Source of the DNA: an uncultured Rikenellaceae bacterium
GTDB lineage: Bacteria; Bacteroidota; Bacteroidia; Bacteroidales; Rikenellaceae
Length of the DNA: 64,000 nt
Reading direction: 5' to 3'
NCBI GenBank assembly: GCA_944415565.1
Contig: CALYBQ010000006.1
Span: 62,001 to 126,000 of the forward strand
Part shown: piece by piece, positions 27,128 to 36,900 of the stretch
How the letters are laid out: every line of letters begins with the position of its first letter
How positions within the stretch are numbered: position 1 is the stretch's first letter
Notes under the pieces: generated by a model
Told to the model about the DNA's origin: nothing
Databases searched by the model: none
Seen by the model: only the letters and a program-made list of their open reading frames with translations
Made by a program: the position numbers and the translations under genes

Positions 27128-28507
27128 TTATATTATGTTCTGCCCCTCTTCTTTGAGGCGTTTGCGTAAGTACTGTACGTCTATCGCGTGGACATCGCAA
27201 TTGCTGCTCTTGATGGCGTGGTTGGCCGCCATACCTGCCGCTTCGCCGGTTACGAAGCATGGAGGCATCACACGCAGACTACCGATGGCGGCAGAGTCGG
27301 CAGAGATACAACGTCCGGCTACGAGGACATTCTTCAAGCCCTTTGGCGTAAGCAGTCGGTATGGTATGCCGTGCGACTCGCCTTTGCCGTATCGCGGATA
27401 GTGCTTGGCGCCGTCGTTGTGGCGGTCGATGTAGTAGCAGTTGCGGCCTATTTCGTCCTCAAACGATTTGCGGGCTAGCCAGTCTTCTACCGTGAAGATG
27501 TAGTCGCCGACTATGCGGCGGCTCTCCCTGACGCCGAGCAACTGGGCCGTATTGACAACTGAGGCATTGCCGAACGCTGCCGGATGGTATTCCCTGAGCA
27601 TTTCGCAGTACTGTTCTGCTATTTGGCGGCCTATCGGCATCGCACCCGATAGGCTTTCAGGGTTTGTCGAGTCGATATGTGTGACGTGGCCTGCGTTGAA
27701 CTGTATTACGCCGGGAGCGACCAATGTATTGTTGAGGTTCTCGTCCAACAACGGATACTTGCCCGATGCCATGGCGGCATATATAGGGCTTCTCTTGTTG
27801 GAACTGTGCAGAGAAGGACCTTTTTTGTAGGCTTCCGTGTCAACGTTCGCGATGAGGAAACAGAGCGTAGAGCTTTGCACCTCGTCTATGGTGCTTTTCA
27901 TCACCTCGGCTCCTGCCCATGCGGCAACGTCGCCGTCGCCCGAACAGTCGATGAATACTTTGGCCTTGTATGTGGTCAGCCCGTCCTTGTTGGCGACAGT
28001 TATGGCTTCTACCGTGTTTTTCGAGCTTTTCTCAACACCGGCTACGAACGAGAAGAACAGCACATCGACGCCTGCCTCCTTTAGCATCTTGTCGAACTCG
28101 CGTTTCATATATTCGGCGTTGATGGCCGACCAGTCGCGCTTGTTTGGCGATTCTACCAGAGTCACTCCTTTTTTCGATATGTTGAATACACGTTCGGCGA
28201 TGCCTTTGTAGATTATCTTTTCCTTGTCGGTGTAGGGACACCATGCAGGGACCATACCCGACGTACTCATTCCGCCGAGACATCCGGTGCGTTCGATTAC
28301 GAGTACCCTCGATCCTTCGCGCGAGGCCGATATAGCCGCGGCGATACCCGAAGGGCCGCCGCCTATTACAACTACGTCCCAGTCCGATTTGACGGCTTGC
28401 CTGCGTTGCTTTGCCGGAGCGCCGAATGCCGGGACGCCTACGGCACTGGCCGCTACCGTGGAAACACCCAACAGTCCGGCTTTTTTGATAAATTCTCTTC
28501 TGTCCAT
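27128..28507 (-). CDS. Exported FAD-dependent oxidoreductase
   Basis: 459 residues of the FAD_oxidored (PF12831) type. The N-terminus MDRREFIKKAG followed by a weakly hydrophobic stretch is a twin-arginine signal, so the folded, cofactor-loaded enzyme is probably exported by the Tat system. Dinucleotide-binding motif VVVIGGGPSGIAAAISA near 45-62, ERTGCLGGMSTSGMV with the flavin-contacting region, FIDCSGDGDVAA near 190, and the C-terminal GRCISADSAAIGSLRVMPPC. Substrate unknown. Such proteins are frequent in Bacteroidales near glycan or xenobiotic loci. Transcribed alone. Confidence 0.85.
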   Translation of the reverse strand: MDRREFIKKAGLLGVSTVAASAVGVPAFGAPAKQRRQAVKSDWDVVVIGGGPSGIAAAISASREGSRVLVIERTGCLGGMSTSGMVPAWCPYTDKEKIIYKGIAERVFNISKKGVTLVESPNKRDWSAINAEYMKREFDKMLKEAGVDVLFFSFVAGVEKSSKNTVEAITVANKDGLTTYKAKVFIDCSGDGDVAAWAGAEVMKSTIDEVQSSTLCFLIANVDTEAYKKGPSLHSSNKRSPIYAAMASGKYPLLDENLNNTLVAPGVIQFNAGHVTHIDSTNPESLSGAMPIGRQIAEQYCEMLREYHPAAFGNASVVNTAQLLGVRESRRIVGDYIFTVEDWLARKSFEDEIGRNCYYIDRHNDGAKHYPRYGKGESHGIPYRLLTPKGLKNVLVAGRCISADSAAIGSLRVMPPCFVTGEAAGMAANHAIKSSNCDVHAIDVQYLRKRLKEEGQNII

Positions 28508-28796
28508 TTATTGTTTTAGATTGGTTTCGGTTAGTTTCCCACGGTAAATATAGTAAAAATCGCAGGTCGCAGATACTCCAGATACGTTTTTGGCCATGCT
28601 TTGTATTAAAATCGTGTGAAAAAGTAGTGCGATGGCAGCGTATTTGCAGGATGATTTACGACATCTCGGCGGGTTTCGCTTAGTCTATGCGATGTATCCG
28701 AAAATTTTTTTGTCGGCCGCGATGCCTTGTGAGACCTACCCAGATACGAGTATCATTATTGCAAATAATGGTATAAATATTACCGATAAAAAAGTA
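28508..28796. other. No gene recognised
   Basis: Divergent intergenic region between the oxidoreductase and ahpC. A TATATTTA on the minus strand at 28543-28550 may be the -7 box of the oxidoreductase gene. No further structure was recognised; no OxyR site could be assigned by eye. Confidence 0.4.
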
Positions 28797-28827
28797 TTGC
28801 TTGATAGGATTTGGTTATGTATGTTTG
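28797..28827 (+). promoter_or_regulatory. Promoter of ahpCF
   Basis: TTG (28797-28799), 20 bases, then TATGTTTG (28820-28827), a perfect TAnnTTTG box. It gives a leader of about 45 bases before the ahpC ATG at 28879 and argues against the upstream in-frame start at 28801. Confidence 0.7.
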
Positions 28828-28878
28828 CATATGTCGAGTAAGACGAAAACGATTAATTCACTAAAAATAATTCAGATT

Positions 28879-29445
28879 ATGGAACCTATCATTAATTCAC
28901 AAGTACCCGAATTTTCAGTACAAGCTTATCAGGATGGCAATTTCAAAACCGTTACGAGTGCGGACGTAAAAGGCAAATGGGCGATATTCTTCTTCTATCC
29001 GGCCGACTTCACATTTGTATGTCCCACCGAGTTGGTTGACATCGCCGAGAAATACGACCAATTCAAGGCTATGGGCGTAGAGGTTTATTCTGTAAGCACG
29101 GATTCTCATTTCGTACACAAGGCATGGCACGACGCTTCGGAGAGTATCCGCAAAATTAAATACCCAATGCTCGCAGACCCGACCGGGGCGATTTCGCGCG
29201 GGTTCGGCGTGATGATCGAAGAGGACGGTATGGCATATCGCGGAACGTTCGTGGTGAATCCGGAAGGCCGCATCAAGATTGCCGAGATTCACGACAACAA
29301 CATCGGCCGTAATGCAGACGAGCTGCTCCGGAAAGTTGAGGCCGCTATATTCGTTGCCGAGCACCCTAACGAGGTATGTCCGGCGAAATGGAAAAAAGGC
29401 GACGCTACGCTGAAACCGAGTATCGACCTCGTAGGTAAAATCTAA
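28879..29445 (+). CDS. ahpC: Alkyl hydroperoxide reductase subunit C (typical 2-Cys peroxiredoxin)
   Basis: Reduces H2O2 and organic peroxides in the cytoplasm. 188 residues from the ATG at 28879 (MEPIINSQVPEF), the normal length; the frame extends upstream but only across the promoter. Peroxidatic C48 in FTFVCPTE, resolving C167 in EVCPAKW, plus the conserved DSHFVHKAWH. Followed 13 bases later by ahpF, its reductase, so the two form the standard peroxide operon. In Bacteroides this operon is OxyR-controlled; no oxyR gene is in the window. Confidence 0.96.
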   Translation: MEPIINSQVPEFSVQAYQDGNFKTVTSADVKGKWAIFFFYPADFTFVCPTELVDIAEKYDQFKAMGVEVYSVSTDSHFVHKAWHDASESIRKIKYPMLADPTGAISRGFGVMIEEDGMAYRGTFVVNPEGRIKIAEIHDNNIGRNADELLRKVEAAIFVAEHPNEVCPAKWKKGDATLKPSIDLVGKI

Positions 29446-29458
29446 TAACGTTACAGTC

Positions 29459-31009
29459 ATGTTGGATTCTGCACTCAAAGAACAGTTGGTGTCCATATTC
29501 TCGGGCCTCGACTCGGAATATGTGTTCGACATCACTGTTTCGCCCGGCCATGAAAGCCGCAGCGAACTGCTCGAATTGCTGGGTGACGTGGCGGAATCGT
29601 CTCCGAGACTCTCGTGCCGTGTGACTGACGGAGACGGTCTGTCCTTTTCCCTGTTGAAGAACGGGGAAAAGACGGGCATCTCTTTCCGCGCTGTTCCCAA
29701 CGGACACGAGTTTACCTCGCTTCTGCTCGCGGTGCTGAACAGCGACGGCAAAGGTAAGAATTTCCCGGACGAGGGTGTGTGCAACAGGGTGAAGGCCCTG
29801 AACGGCCCGATAAATGTCACTACGTATGTATCTCTGACTTGTACAAATTGCCCGGACGTGGTGCAGGCGTTGAATGCCATGACCACGCTGAACGCGTCTA
29901 TCCGTCACGAGACGGTCGATGGTGCGATAAATCAGGCCGAAGTAGATGCACTGCATATACAAGGTGTGCCGTCTGTCTTTGCCGACGGAGAGTTGATACA
30001 CGTCGGGCGCGGCGATTTCGGCGAACTGCTAGGCAAGCTCGAAGCCAAATACGGGGTGGATGTCTCGGCGGTGGACAACACCGAGAAACAATACGATGTG
30101 ATCGTACTTGGTGGCGGTCCTGCGGGCTCGGCCTCGGCCATCTATTCGGCACGTAAAGGTCTGCGTGTGGCTGTGGTAGCCGAGCGTATAGGCGGACAGG
30201 TTAAAGAGACGGTAGGTATCGAGAATCTCATATCCGTACCGGAAACTACCGGAAATAAGTTGGCTGACGACCTGCGGACTCATATGGGCAGGTATCCTGT
30301 CGATATTTTCGAACACCGCAAAGTCGCGAGTGTCGAGGTGGCTGGCAACGCTAAAGTCGTTGTGACGGAGAGCGGTGAACGCTTCTCGGCTCCGGCGCTC
30401 ATAATCGCGACAGGAGCCAGCTGGCGACGGTTGAACGTGCCGGGAGAGACAGAATACATCGGGCGCGGTGTCGCATTCTGTCCGCATTGCGACGGGCCTT
30501 TCTACAAAGGCAAACACGTTGCCGTGATAGGCGGCGGTAATTCCGGAATCGAAGCGGCCATAGACCTTGCCGGGATATGCTCGAAAGTTACGGTGTTCGA
30601 GTTCTTGGACCAACTGAAGGCCGACAAGGTCTTGCAGGAGAAAGCGGAGGCCCTGCCAAATGTAGACATTTTCACCAATTCCCAAACGGTGGAGGTGATT
30701 GCAGACGGAACCAAGGTTACGGGGCTCAACGTCAAGGACCGCGCCACGGGCGAGACACGTATCGTGAACCTCGATGGCGTCTTCGTACAGATAGGGTTGG
30801 CCGCCAATAGCGCGCCTTTCCAAGGTCTGCTCGATATGACGCGTACAGGAGAGATCATCATAGACGCACATTGCCGGACCAATGTTCCGGGAGTATATGC
30901 GGCGGGCGACGTGTCGAATGTGCCCTACAAGCAAATAGTGATAGCTATGGGCGAAGGTGCAAAGGCCGCTTTGTCTGCATTCGACGACCGTGTGAGGGGG
31001 ATTATCTAA
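29459..31009 (+). CDS. ahpF: Alkyl hydroperoxide reductase subunit F
   Basis: NAD(P)H-dependent flavoprotein that reduces AhpC disulfides. 516 residues, the usual size. The N-terminal double thioredoxin-like domain carries the redox pair C128/C131 (LTCTNCPD). The thioredoxin-reductase-like part has the FAD motif VLGGGPAGSASAIYS (from 217), the active-site pair C341/C344 (AFCPHCDG), the NAD motif VIGGGNSGIEAA and the C-terminal FAD contact VYAAGDVSNVPYKQ. Second gene of ahpCF and followed by a strong hairpin. Confidence 0.96.
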   Translation: MLDSALKEQLVSIFSGLDSEYVFDITVSPGHESRSELLELLGDVAESSPRLSCRVTDGDGLSFSLLKNGEKTGISFRAVPNGHEFTSLLLAVLNSDGKGKNFPDEGVCNRVKALNGPINVTTYVSLTCTNCPDVVQALNAMTTLNASIRHETVDGAINQAEVDALHIQGVPSVFADGELIHVGRGDFGELLGKLEAKYGVDVSAVDNTEKQYDVIVLGGGPAGSASAIYSARKGLRVAVVAERIGGQVKETVGIENLISVPETTGNKLADDLRTHMGRYPVDIFEHRKVASVEVAGNAKVVVTESGERFSAPALIIATGASWRRLNVPGETEYIGRGVAFCPHCDGPFYKGKHVAVIGGGNSGIEAAIDLAGICSKVTVFEFLDQLKADKVLQEKAEALPNVDIFTNSQTVEVIADGTKVTGLNVKDRATGETRIVNLDGVFVQIGLAANSAPFQGLLDMTRTGEIIIDAHCRTNVPGVYAAGDVSNVPYKQIVIAMGEGAKAALSAFDDRVRGII

Positions 31010-31026
31010 TAGTTTCGTATTTCAAC

Positions 31027-31063
31027 AAAAGCATGGATGGTTTCATCGACCATCCATGCTTTT
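31027..31063. terminator. Bidirectional terminator between ahpF and the NlpE-like gene
   Basis: A perfect 14-bp stem (AAAAGCATGGATGG at 31027-31040 with CCATCCATGCTTTT at 31050-31063) and 9-base loop. A-rich 5' and T-rich 3' sides serve both converging genes. Confidence 0.85.
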
Positions 31064-31138
31064 GTAATGTGGGCACTACTGACCTGCGATACCCTATTTG
31101 CTGCTGTGCTTCTTGTGGCCCGCAGCCTGTCGGCAACC

Positions 31139-32128
31139 TTATTTTTTGAGTTTCAGGCTGTAATTCAAGTCGGTATCACTCTTTTCGAATTGTTCGTTCA
31201 GCAGGGTGAGCGTTTTTTCGTCCTCGCGGAGGAAGTTGAAAATATCGCCGCCTTCGTCTGCGATCAATTGCCATACGGTGGCGTTGTCGTCACCCGGTAT
31301 GCCGCGCTGGGTGAACCGTCTGCCCGTATAGGTGAACGATCGGTCCTGACCGTTTTCTGCTTCGAGATAGGTGGTGGTGAGAGAGAACGTGCCGTCTCCG
31401 CTGTGCTCGCGGCTGCGTATGGTGAGTTCGTACCGTATGCCGGGGCACGATGCGGCCGGAAGCAACCCTTCGTACGTGAGTGTCTGAACTTCGCCGAGGC
31501 TTGCGTCGGTTTCTTCGGCCCGTTGCGTGTAAATTATATTGCCGCGTTGCCCGATGGTCCACAAGCCGTTTTGAAGCCTGATGTTTTTCGTATCGTCATC
31601 TTCGACATTCCACGCATATCCGCCATCGGGCAACGCACGGCGGTCGAGTATCTCGTTAGGCCGTCCGTCGGAAAAGAATAACTCGACCTGTGCGGAATCC
31701 GGGCTGAATACGATGAATGCCGCTCCGTCGCCGTCCACGGATTCGGTCCGTACCCCCTGTTCGAATATCCGGATGCAATCCTGCCTGACCGCACTCCAAG
31801 TATAACCAGCGGAGCCGATGCAGCCGTGATCGTCCCTGTCGCCTCCCAGAAGTCCCGATTTGCCCGATACCTCTATTTTTAAGGCGGATATTCCGTCGCT
31901 GTACGGGCCTGTGTAACAGACCGTAGCCGAGTCGTTGAGCAGTATTCCGTCCGGTGTGCTCCTCTCGGCGTCTGCTGTGCCGAATCTTAGGGTGTCTCCT
32001 TGCTGCGAAACGATGGAAATGGTGTTCATGGTGGCATCGACTATGACGCCTTTGACGCAGGTCTGTTTTGGTGTGCATGCTGCGGCCAATACGGCGCAAG
32101 AGAATGATACGATTGCTTTCTTCATCAT
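31139..32128 (-). CDS. NlpE-like lipoprotein
   Basis: About 329 residues from the double Met at 32128/32125 (MMKKAIVSFSC); an upstream in-frame codon at 32209 has no signal-peptide logic. Lipobox LAAAC. Three parts are visible: a short N-terminal beta segment (KGVIVDATMNTISIVS), a central region (GYTWSAVRQDCIRIFEQG, then IVFSPDSAQVELFF) that vaguely resembles MliC/HslJ-type modules, and a C-terminal domain (LPAASCPGIRYELTI, TYLEAENGQDRSFTYTGRR, TLTLLNEQFEKSDTDLNYSL) matching the NlpE N-terminal fold. NlpE in E. coli signals surface and copper stress; the role here is inferred only. Confidence 0.7.
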   Translation of the reverse strand: MMKKAIVSFSCAVLAAACTPKQTCVKGVIVDATMNTISIVSQQGDTLRFGTADAERSTPDGILLNDSATVCYTGPYSDGISALKIEVSGKSGLLGGDRDDHGCIGSAGYTWSAVRQDCIRIFEQGVRTESVDGDGAAFIVFSPDSAQVELFFSDGRPNEILDRRALPDGGYAWNVEDDDTKNIRLQNGLWTIGQRGNIIYTQRAEETDASLGEVQTLTYEGLLPAASCPGIRYELTIRSREHSGDGTFSLTTTYLEAENGQDRSFTYTGRRFTQRGIPGDDNATVWQLIADEGGDIFNFLREDEKTLTLLNEQFEKSDTDLNYSLKLKK

Positions 32129-32224
32129 GTTTTTATGTGTTCCTGTCAAATTAATAAGTGCAATATAACCACTGATACCGTGCCGTGTGAGTAGGTATCG
32201 TTGCACCAATACGTGCTATGACCG

Positions 32225-32449
32225 TCATAGGTACATATCCGAGACACTGTGTGTCAACTCTAAATAAGTGATTCCGTTTTTCTCGGTAATGAGTATTTCG
32301 TTTTCGTGGGCGAGCCAACCTATGGCCATCATCAGGAATCCTTCTTTGAAGTTGGTGAGCTCGATTAAGCGGTGTAGACTGATACTTCCTTTTTCCGCAA
32401 GCAGAGACCATATTATGCCTGCGTCCAGTCTGATGTCGTTCTTGTACAT
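32225..32449 (-). CDS. Small winged helix-turn-helix protein (DUF2582 type)
   Basis: 74 residues, nearly all one winged-helix domain: AGIIWSLLAEKGSISLHRL (helix 1-2), LTNFKEGFLMMAIGWLAHEN (recognition region) and a beta wing ILITEKNGITYLEL. This short single-domain family is widespread in Bacteroidales; DNA binding is assumed but targets are unknown. It is followed by the NlpE-like lipoprotein gene on the same strand about 100 bases away, possibly in one unit. Confidence 0.75.
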   Translation of the reverse strand: MYKNDIRLDAGIIWSLLAEKGSISLHRLIELTNFKEGFLMMAIGWLAHENEILITEKNGITYLELTHSVSDMYL

Positions 32450-32786
32450 GGCTAGATGAATTTAGGTTAATGGGATTATTCTGATAGTGTGGCTGGCCGG
32501 CCGTTCGTCATTTACCATTTACTATAAAATAAGTAAGTCTGCTCCGTATTTGCAAGCGGATTGTACCTAAAGGTGAAAAAATACGACTGAAATGATAATA
32601 AATGCTACCGGAACGTCCGTTATGGAGCGGAGCATCGTATGTACGGGCGGTTAGATGCGTGCTGTTATGACTGTTTTCCATGCGGTTCGCATATAGCTGG
32701 GAACAGTGAAGGAGGTCGGATTTTCAGGTTTTCAAAATTCCGTTTCAGTCGTGAAAATGCACGTTTGACGCAAAAAAACGCAGGAC
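32450..32786. other. Divergent gene-free region upstream of the efflux operon
   Basis: About 340 bases between the wHTH gene and the efflux promoter. No ORF with recognisable content. AT-rich near the efflux operon side. Confidence 0.4.
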
Positions 32787-32810
32787 ACTATTTTAATAAA
32801 AATAGTTTTG
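32787..32810 (+). promoter_or_regulatory. Efflux promoter with overlapping palindromic operator candidate
   Basis: A 20-bp palindrome, ACTATTTTAATAAAAATAGT (32787-32806, 8-bp arms around AATA), overlaps TAGTTTTG (32803-32810), a perfect -7 box. The acrA-like ATG is 31 bases on. Size, symmetry and position suit binding of the TetR-type repressor encoded at the end of this operon. No -33 element is clear. Confidence 0.55.
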
Positions 32811-32841
32811 CGACCAAAATATTACATAAATCAGATTGGAA

Positions 32842-33948
32842 ATGACTAAGAGAATTATCTATTCCGCATTATTATGCGGCTGTGTGTTGATGACAGGATG
32901 CGGTAAAAAGGCTCCGCAGGCCGGTGCTCAGCAGAGCAGTTACGAGGTGATCACCATCGGATTGTCCGATAAGGAGTTGAAAACTAACTACTCGGCAAGT
33001 ATCCGCGGACGTCAGGATATAGACATATATCCGCAGGTGTCGGGAACTATATCCAAAGTGAGCATCAACGAGGGTGAAGAGGTGCGCGAGGGCCAGACGC
33101 TTTTCATCATAGACCAAGTTCCGTACGAAGCTGCGCTTAAGGTTGCGGAAGCGAACGTGAAGACTGCCGAGGCAGCCGTTGCTACCGCACAGTTGGTTTA
33201 CGACAGCAAACAGGCCCTTTTCAAAGAGAGCGTTATTTCCGAGTTCGACCTCGCGACAGCCAAGAACAGTCTGTTGACTGCACAGGCACAGCAGGCTCAG
33301 GCCGAAGCCCAGTTGGTGAACGCGAAGAACAACCTTTCGTATACGGTTGTTAAAAGCCCGTGCAACGGTGTCGCAGGCAAGATTCCGTTCCGCGCAGGCG
33401 CACTCGTAAGCCCGTCGTTGGCGAAACCGCTCACTACGATCTCTGACAACTCTAATATGTACGTATATTTCTCGATGACCGAGAATCAGTTGCTCAACCT
33501 GATCCGCAAGTACGGTTCGAAAGACTCTGCTTTGGTGCAGATGCCTTCGATACAGTTGCAGTTGAACGATAAATCTATGTACGCAGAACAGGGCAGGGTA
33601 GAGAGCATCAGCGGCGTTATCGACCCTTCGACGGGAACTGTTAGCGTTCGTGCCGTATTCCCCAATCCTAACGGTCTGCTCGCTAGCGGTGCGTCGGGTA
33701 CGGTTATCATGCCCGAAAAACGCGACAGGTGTATCGCTATCCCGCAGGCAACGACTTTCGAAATACAGGATAAGACGTTCGTATACCGTGTAGTGGACGG
33801 TAAAGCCGCTTCTACTCCGGTGGTGGTTAGCCGTGTCAACGGTCAGGAATACGTTGTAGAGAGCGGACTCTCCGTTGGTGACGTTATCGTAGGCGAAGGC
33901 GTAAGCCTGCTCCGTGAAGGCACACCGATTAACGTAAAGCAAAACTAA
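32842..33948 (+). CDS. RND efflux periplasmic adaptor (AcrA/MexA family)
   Basis: 368 residues from the ATG at 32842; the in-frame TTG at 32836 is ignored. Lipobox LMTGC (Cys20) anchors it to the inner membrane. Membrane-proximal and lipoyl half-motifs (IYPQVSGTISKV, NEGEEVREGQTLF, then PCNGVAGKIPFRAGALVSP) surround a helical hairpin (about 95-165, rich in Ala and Gln: VATAQLVYDSKQAL, AQAQQAQAEAQL). It links the inner-membrane pump to the outer-membrane channel. First of four tightly spaced genes (7 bases to the pump gene). Confidence 0.95.
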   Translation: MTKRIIYSALLCGCVLMTGCGKKAPQAGAQQSSYEVITIGLSDKELKTNYSASIRGRQDIDIYPQVSGTISKVSINEGEEVREGQTLFIIDQVPYEAALKVAEANVKTAEAAVATAQLVYDSKQALFKESVISEFDLATAKNSLLTAQAQQAQAEAQLVNAKNNLSYTVVKSPCNGVAGKIPFRAGALVSPSLAKPLTTISDNSNMYVYFSMTENQLLNLIRKYGSKDSALVQMPSIQLQLNDKSMYAEQGRVESISGVIDPSTGTVSVRAVFPNPNGLLASGASGTVIMPEKRDRCIAIPQATTFEIQDKTFVYRVVDGKAASTPVVVSRVNGQEYVVESGLSVGDVIVGEGVSLLREGTPINVKQN

Positions 33949-33955
33949 AAGAGAG

Positions 33956-36900
33956 ATGAAACTCAGAACATTCATAGAACGACCGATTTTTTCGGCCGTC
34001 ATATCCATTACGATAGTCGTATTGGGTATCATCGGATTGTTCACGTTGCCCGTCGAACGATTCCCAGACATCGCTCCGCCTACCATCATGGTTAGTACCT
34101 CATATCCGGGTGCGAGTGCGGAAACCGTTCAGAACAGTGTGATCGGCCCGTTGGAAGAGGCCATCAACGGTGTGGAGAACATGACCTATATGACCTCGGA
34201 CGCATCCAACTCGGGTAGCGTGTCTATCACGGTCTATTTCAAACAGGGTACCGACCCCGACATGGCTGCCGTAAACGTGCAGAACCGTGTGGCGAGGGCC
34301 ACAGGTTCGCTTCCGGCCGAGGTTACCAAAATCGGTGTGAGTACGTTCAAGCGCCAGACCAGTATGCTTCAGATGTTCTCGCTGTACAGTCCGGACGACT
34401 CGTACGACGAAACGTTCCTTACGAACTACATGAGCATCAACCTGAAACCAGCCATTCAGCGTATATCTGGTGTCGGCGACGTGTCGATCATGGGTGGCGA
34501 CTACAGTATGCGTATATGGATGAAGCCGGACGTGATGGCGCAGTACAGCCTTATCCCGTCGGACATCACAAGGGTGCTTTCGGAGCAGAACATCGAGTCG
34601 GCGACAGGTTCTTTCGGTGAAAACGCGAACGAAACCTATAAGTATACGATGAAATACAAGGGGCGTCTCATCACCCCGGAGGAGTTCGGCGATATAGTAA
34701 TCAAGTCTACTCAGGACGGCGAGGTGCTCAGGTTGAAAGACGTTGCAGACGTAGAGCTTGGCCGCGAGAGCTACAACTATACGGGTACGCTCGACGGCCA
34801 TCCCGGATCGTCGTGTATGATATACCAGACTGCCGGCTCTAACGCTACGCAGGTAAACAAAGACATCGACGCGTTCCTCGAAGAGGCGCGTAAAGATCTT
34901 CCCAAGGGGGTGGAGATGGTACAGATCATGAGTACCAACGACTTCCTCTATGCGTCTATACATAGTGTGATAAAGACCCTCATCGAGGCTATCCTGCTCG
35001 TTATCCTGATTGTGTATGTCTTCCTTCAGGACTTCCGCTCGACGCTCATCCCGTTGGTAGGTATCTTCGTGTCGCTGATCGGTACGTTCGCCTTCATGTC
35101 GATTGCCGGTTTCAGCATCAACCTCCTTACCCTTTTCGCATTGGTGCTCGTAATCGGTACGGTCGTCGATGACGCCATAATTGTCGTCGAGGCGGTGCAG
35201 GCCAAGTTCGACATAGGTTACAAGTCGTCATATATGGCCAGCCTCGACGCCATGAAGGGTATCAGCAACGCCGTTATCACCTCTTCGCTCGTGTTCATGG
35301 CCGTGTTCATCCCGGTTTCGTTCATGGGCGGTACTTCGGGTACGTTCTACACACAGTTCGGTTTGACGATGGCTGTGGCCGTGGGTATATCGGCTGTGAA
35401 CGCACTTACGCTCAGCCCTGCGCTGTGTGCCATCCTGCTTAAGCCTTACATGAACGAAGACGGTACGCAGAAGAACAACTTTGCAGCCCGTTTCCGTAAG
35501 GCGTTCAACATGGCCTTCGGTGCTTTGGTTGAGAAGTATAAGAAGATTGTATTCATCTTTATCAAGCGCAAATGGCTGGCATGGTCGCTTCTCGTTATAT
35601 CTACAGTGCTGCTCGTTGTGCTTATGAGGTCTACTAAGACAAGTCTTGTACCCGAAGAGGACCAGGGTGTCGTTTTCGTTAATGTTAACACGGCTCCGGG
35701 TAACTCGTTGGAGTCAACGGATGCAGTGTTGTCGGTAGTGGAACAGCGCCTGATGGAGATACCGCAGGTAGATCATATCAACAAAATATCCGGTTTCGGA
35801 CTTCTTTCTGGTGCTGGTAGCTCTTACGGTACTATCTTCTTGAAACTCAAGCATTGGGACGACCGTAAAGAAGAAGGCGGTGACATCAACTCCGTCATCA
35901 ATCAGGTGTATGCGCGTACGGCAGATCTGAAGTCTGCACAGGTGTTTGCCATCTCGCCGGGTATGATCCCCGGATACGGTGCCGGTAACTCGCTCGAGCT
36001 TCATATGCAGGACAAGACAGGCGGTGATGTGTCACAGTTCTATCAGGTGACTCAGCAGTACCTCGGTGCACTCATGCAGCGTCCTGAAATATCACAGGCT
36101 TTTTCTTCGTTCGACATTCGTTTCCCACAGTGGACCGTTGACGTTGACGCGGCTAAATGTAAACGTGCCGGCATCACTCCGGACGCGGTGCTTAGTACAT
36201 TGTCGGGCTACTACGGCGGACAGTACGTATCGAACTTCAACCGTTTCTCCAAAGTGTATCGTGTAATGATACAGGCCGATCCTAAACACAGGTTGGACGA
36301 GAAATCTTTGGACGACGTGTTCGTAAGGCTCGACAACGGTGAGATGGCGCCGATCAGCCAGTTCGTAACTCTTACCCGTACCTACGGTGCTGAAACTCTG
36401 AACCGTTTCAATATGTACAACTCGATTCAGGTGAGTGCGATGCCTAACGCAGGTTACAGCTCCGGTGACGCCATCAAGGCTGTGAAAGAGACTGCGGACC
36501 AATACCTGCCGCACGGCTACGGCTATGACTTCGGCGGTATCACCCGTGAGGAGAACCAGCAGAGCAATACTACGATAATCATTTTCGGTATCTGCTTGCT
36601 GATGATCTACCTAATACTTAGTGCTCTCTACGAAAGCTTCCTCATTCCGTTCGCCGTGTTGCTCGCAGTACCGTGCGGTCTTATGGGTAGCTTCCTGTTC
36701 GCCAAATTCATGGGACTGGAGAATAACATCTACCTGCAAACCGGTCTTATCATGCTTATCGGTCTGTTGTCAAAGACGGCCATTCTGCTTACAGAGTTTG
36801 CTGTCGATCGCCGCAAGGCAGGCATGAGCCTGTCGGCTGCCGCCATGTCTGCTGCTCAGGCACGTCTCCGTCCTATCTTGATGACCGTCCTCACCATGAT

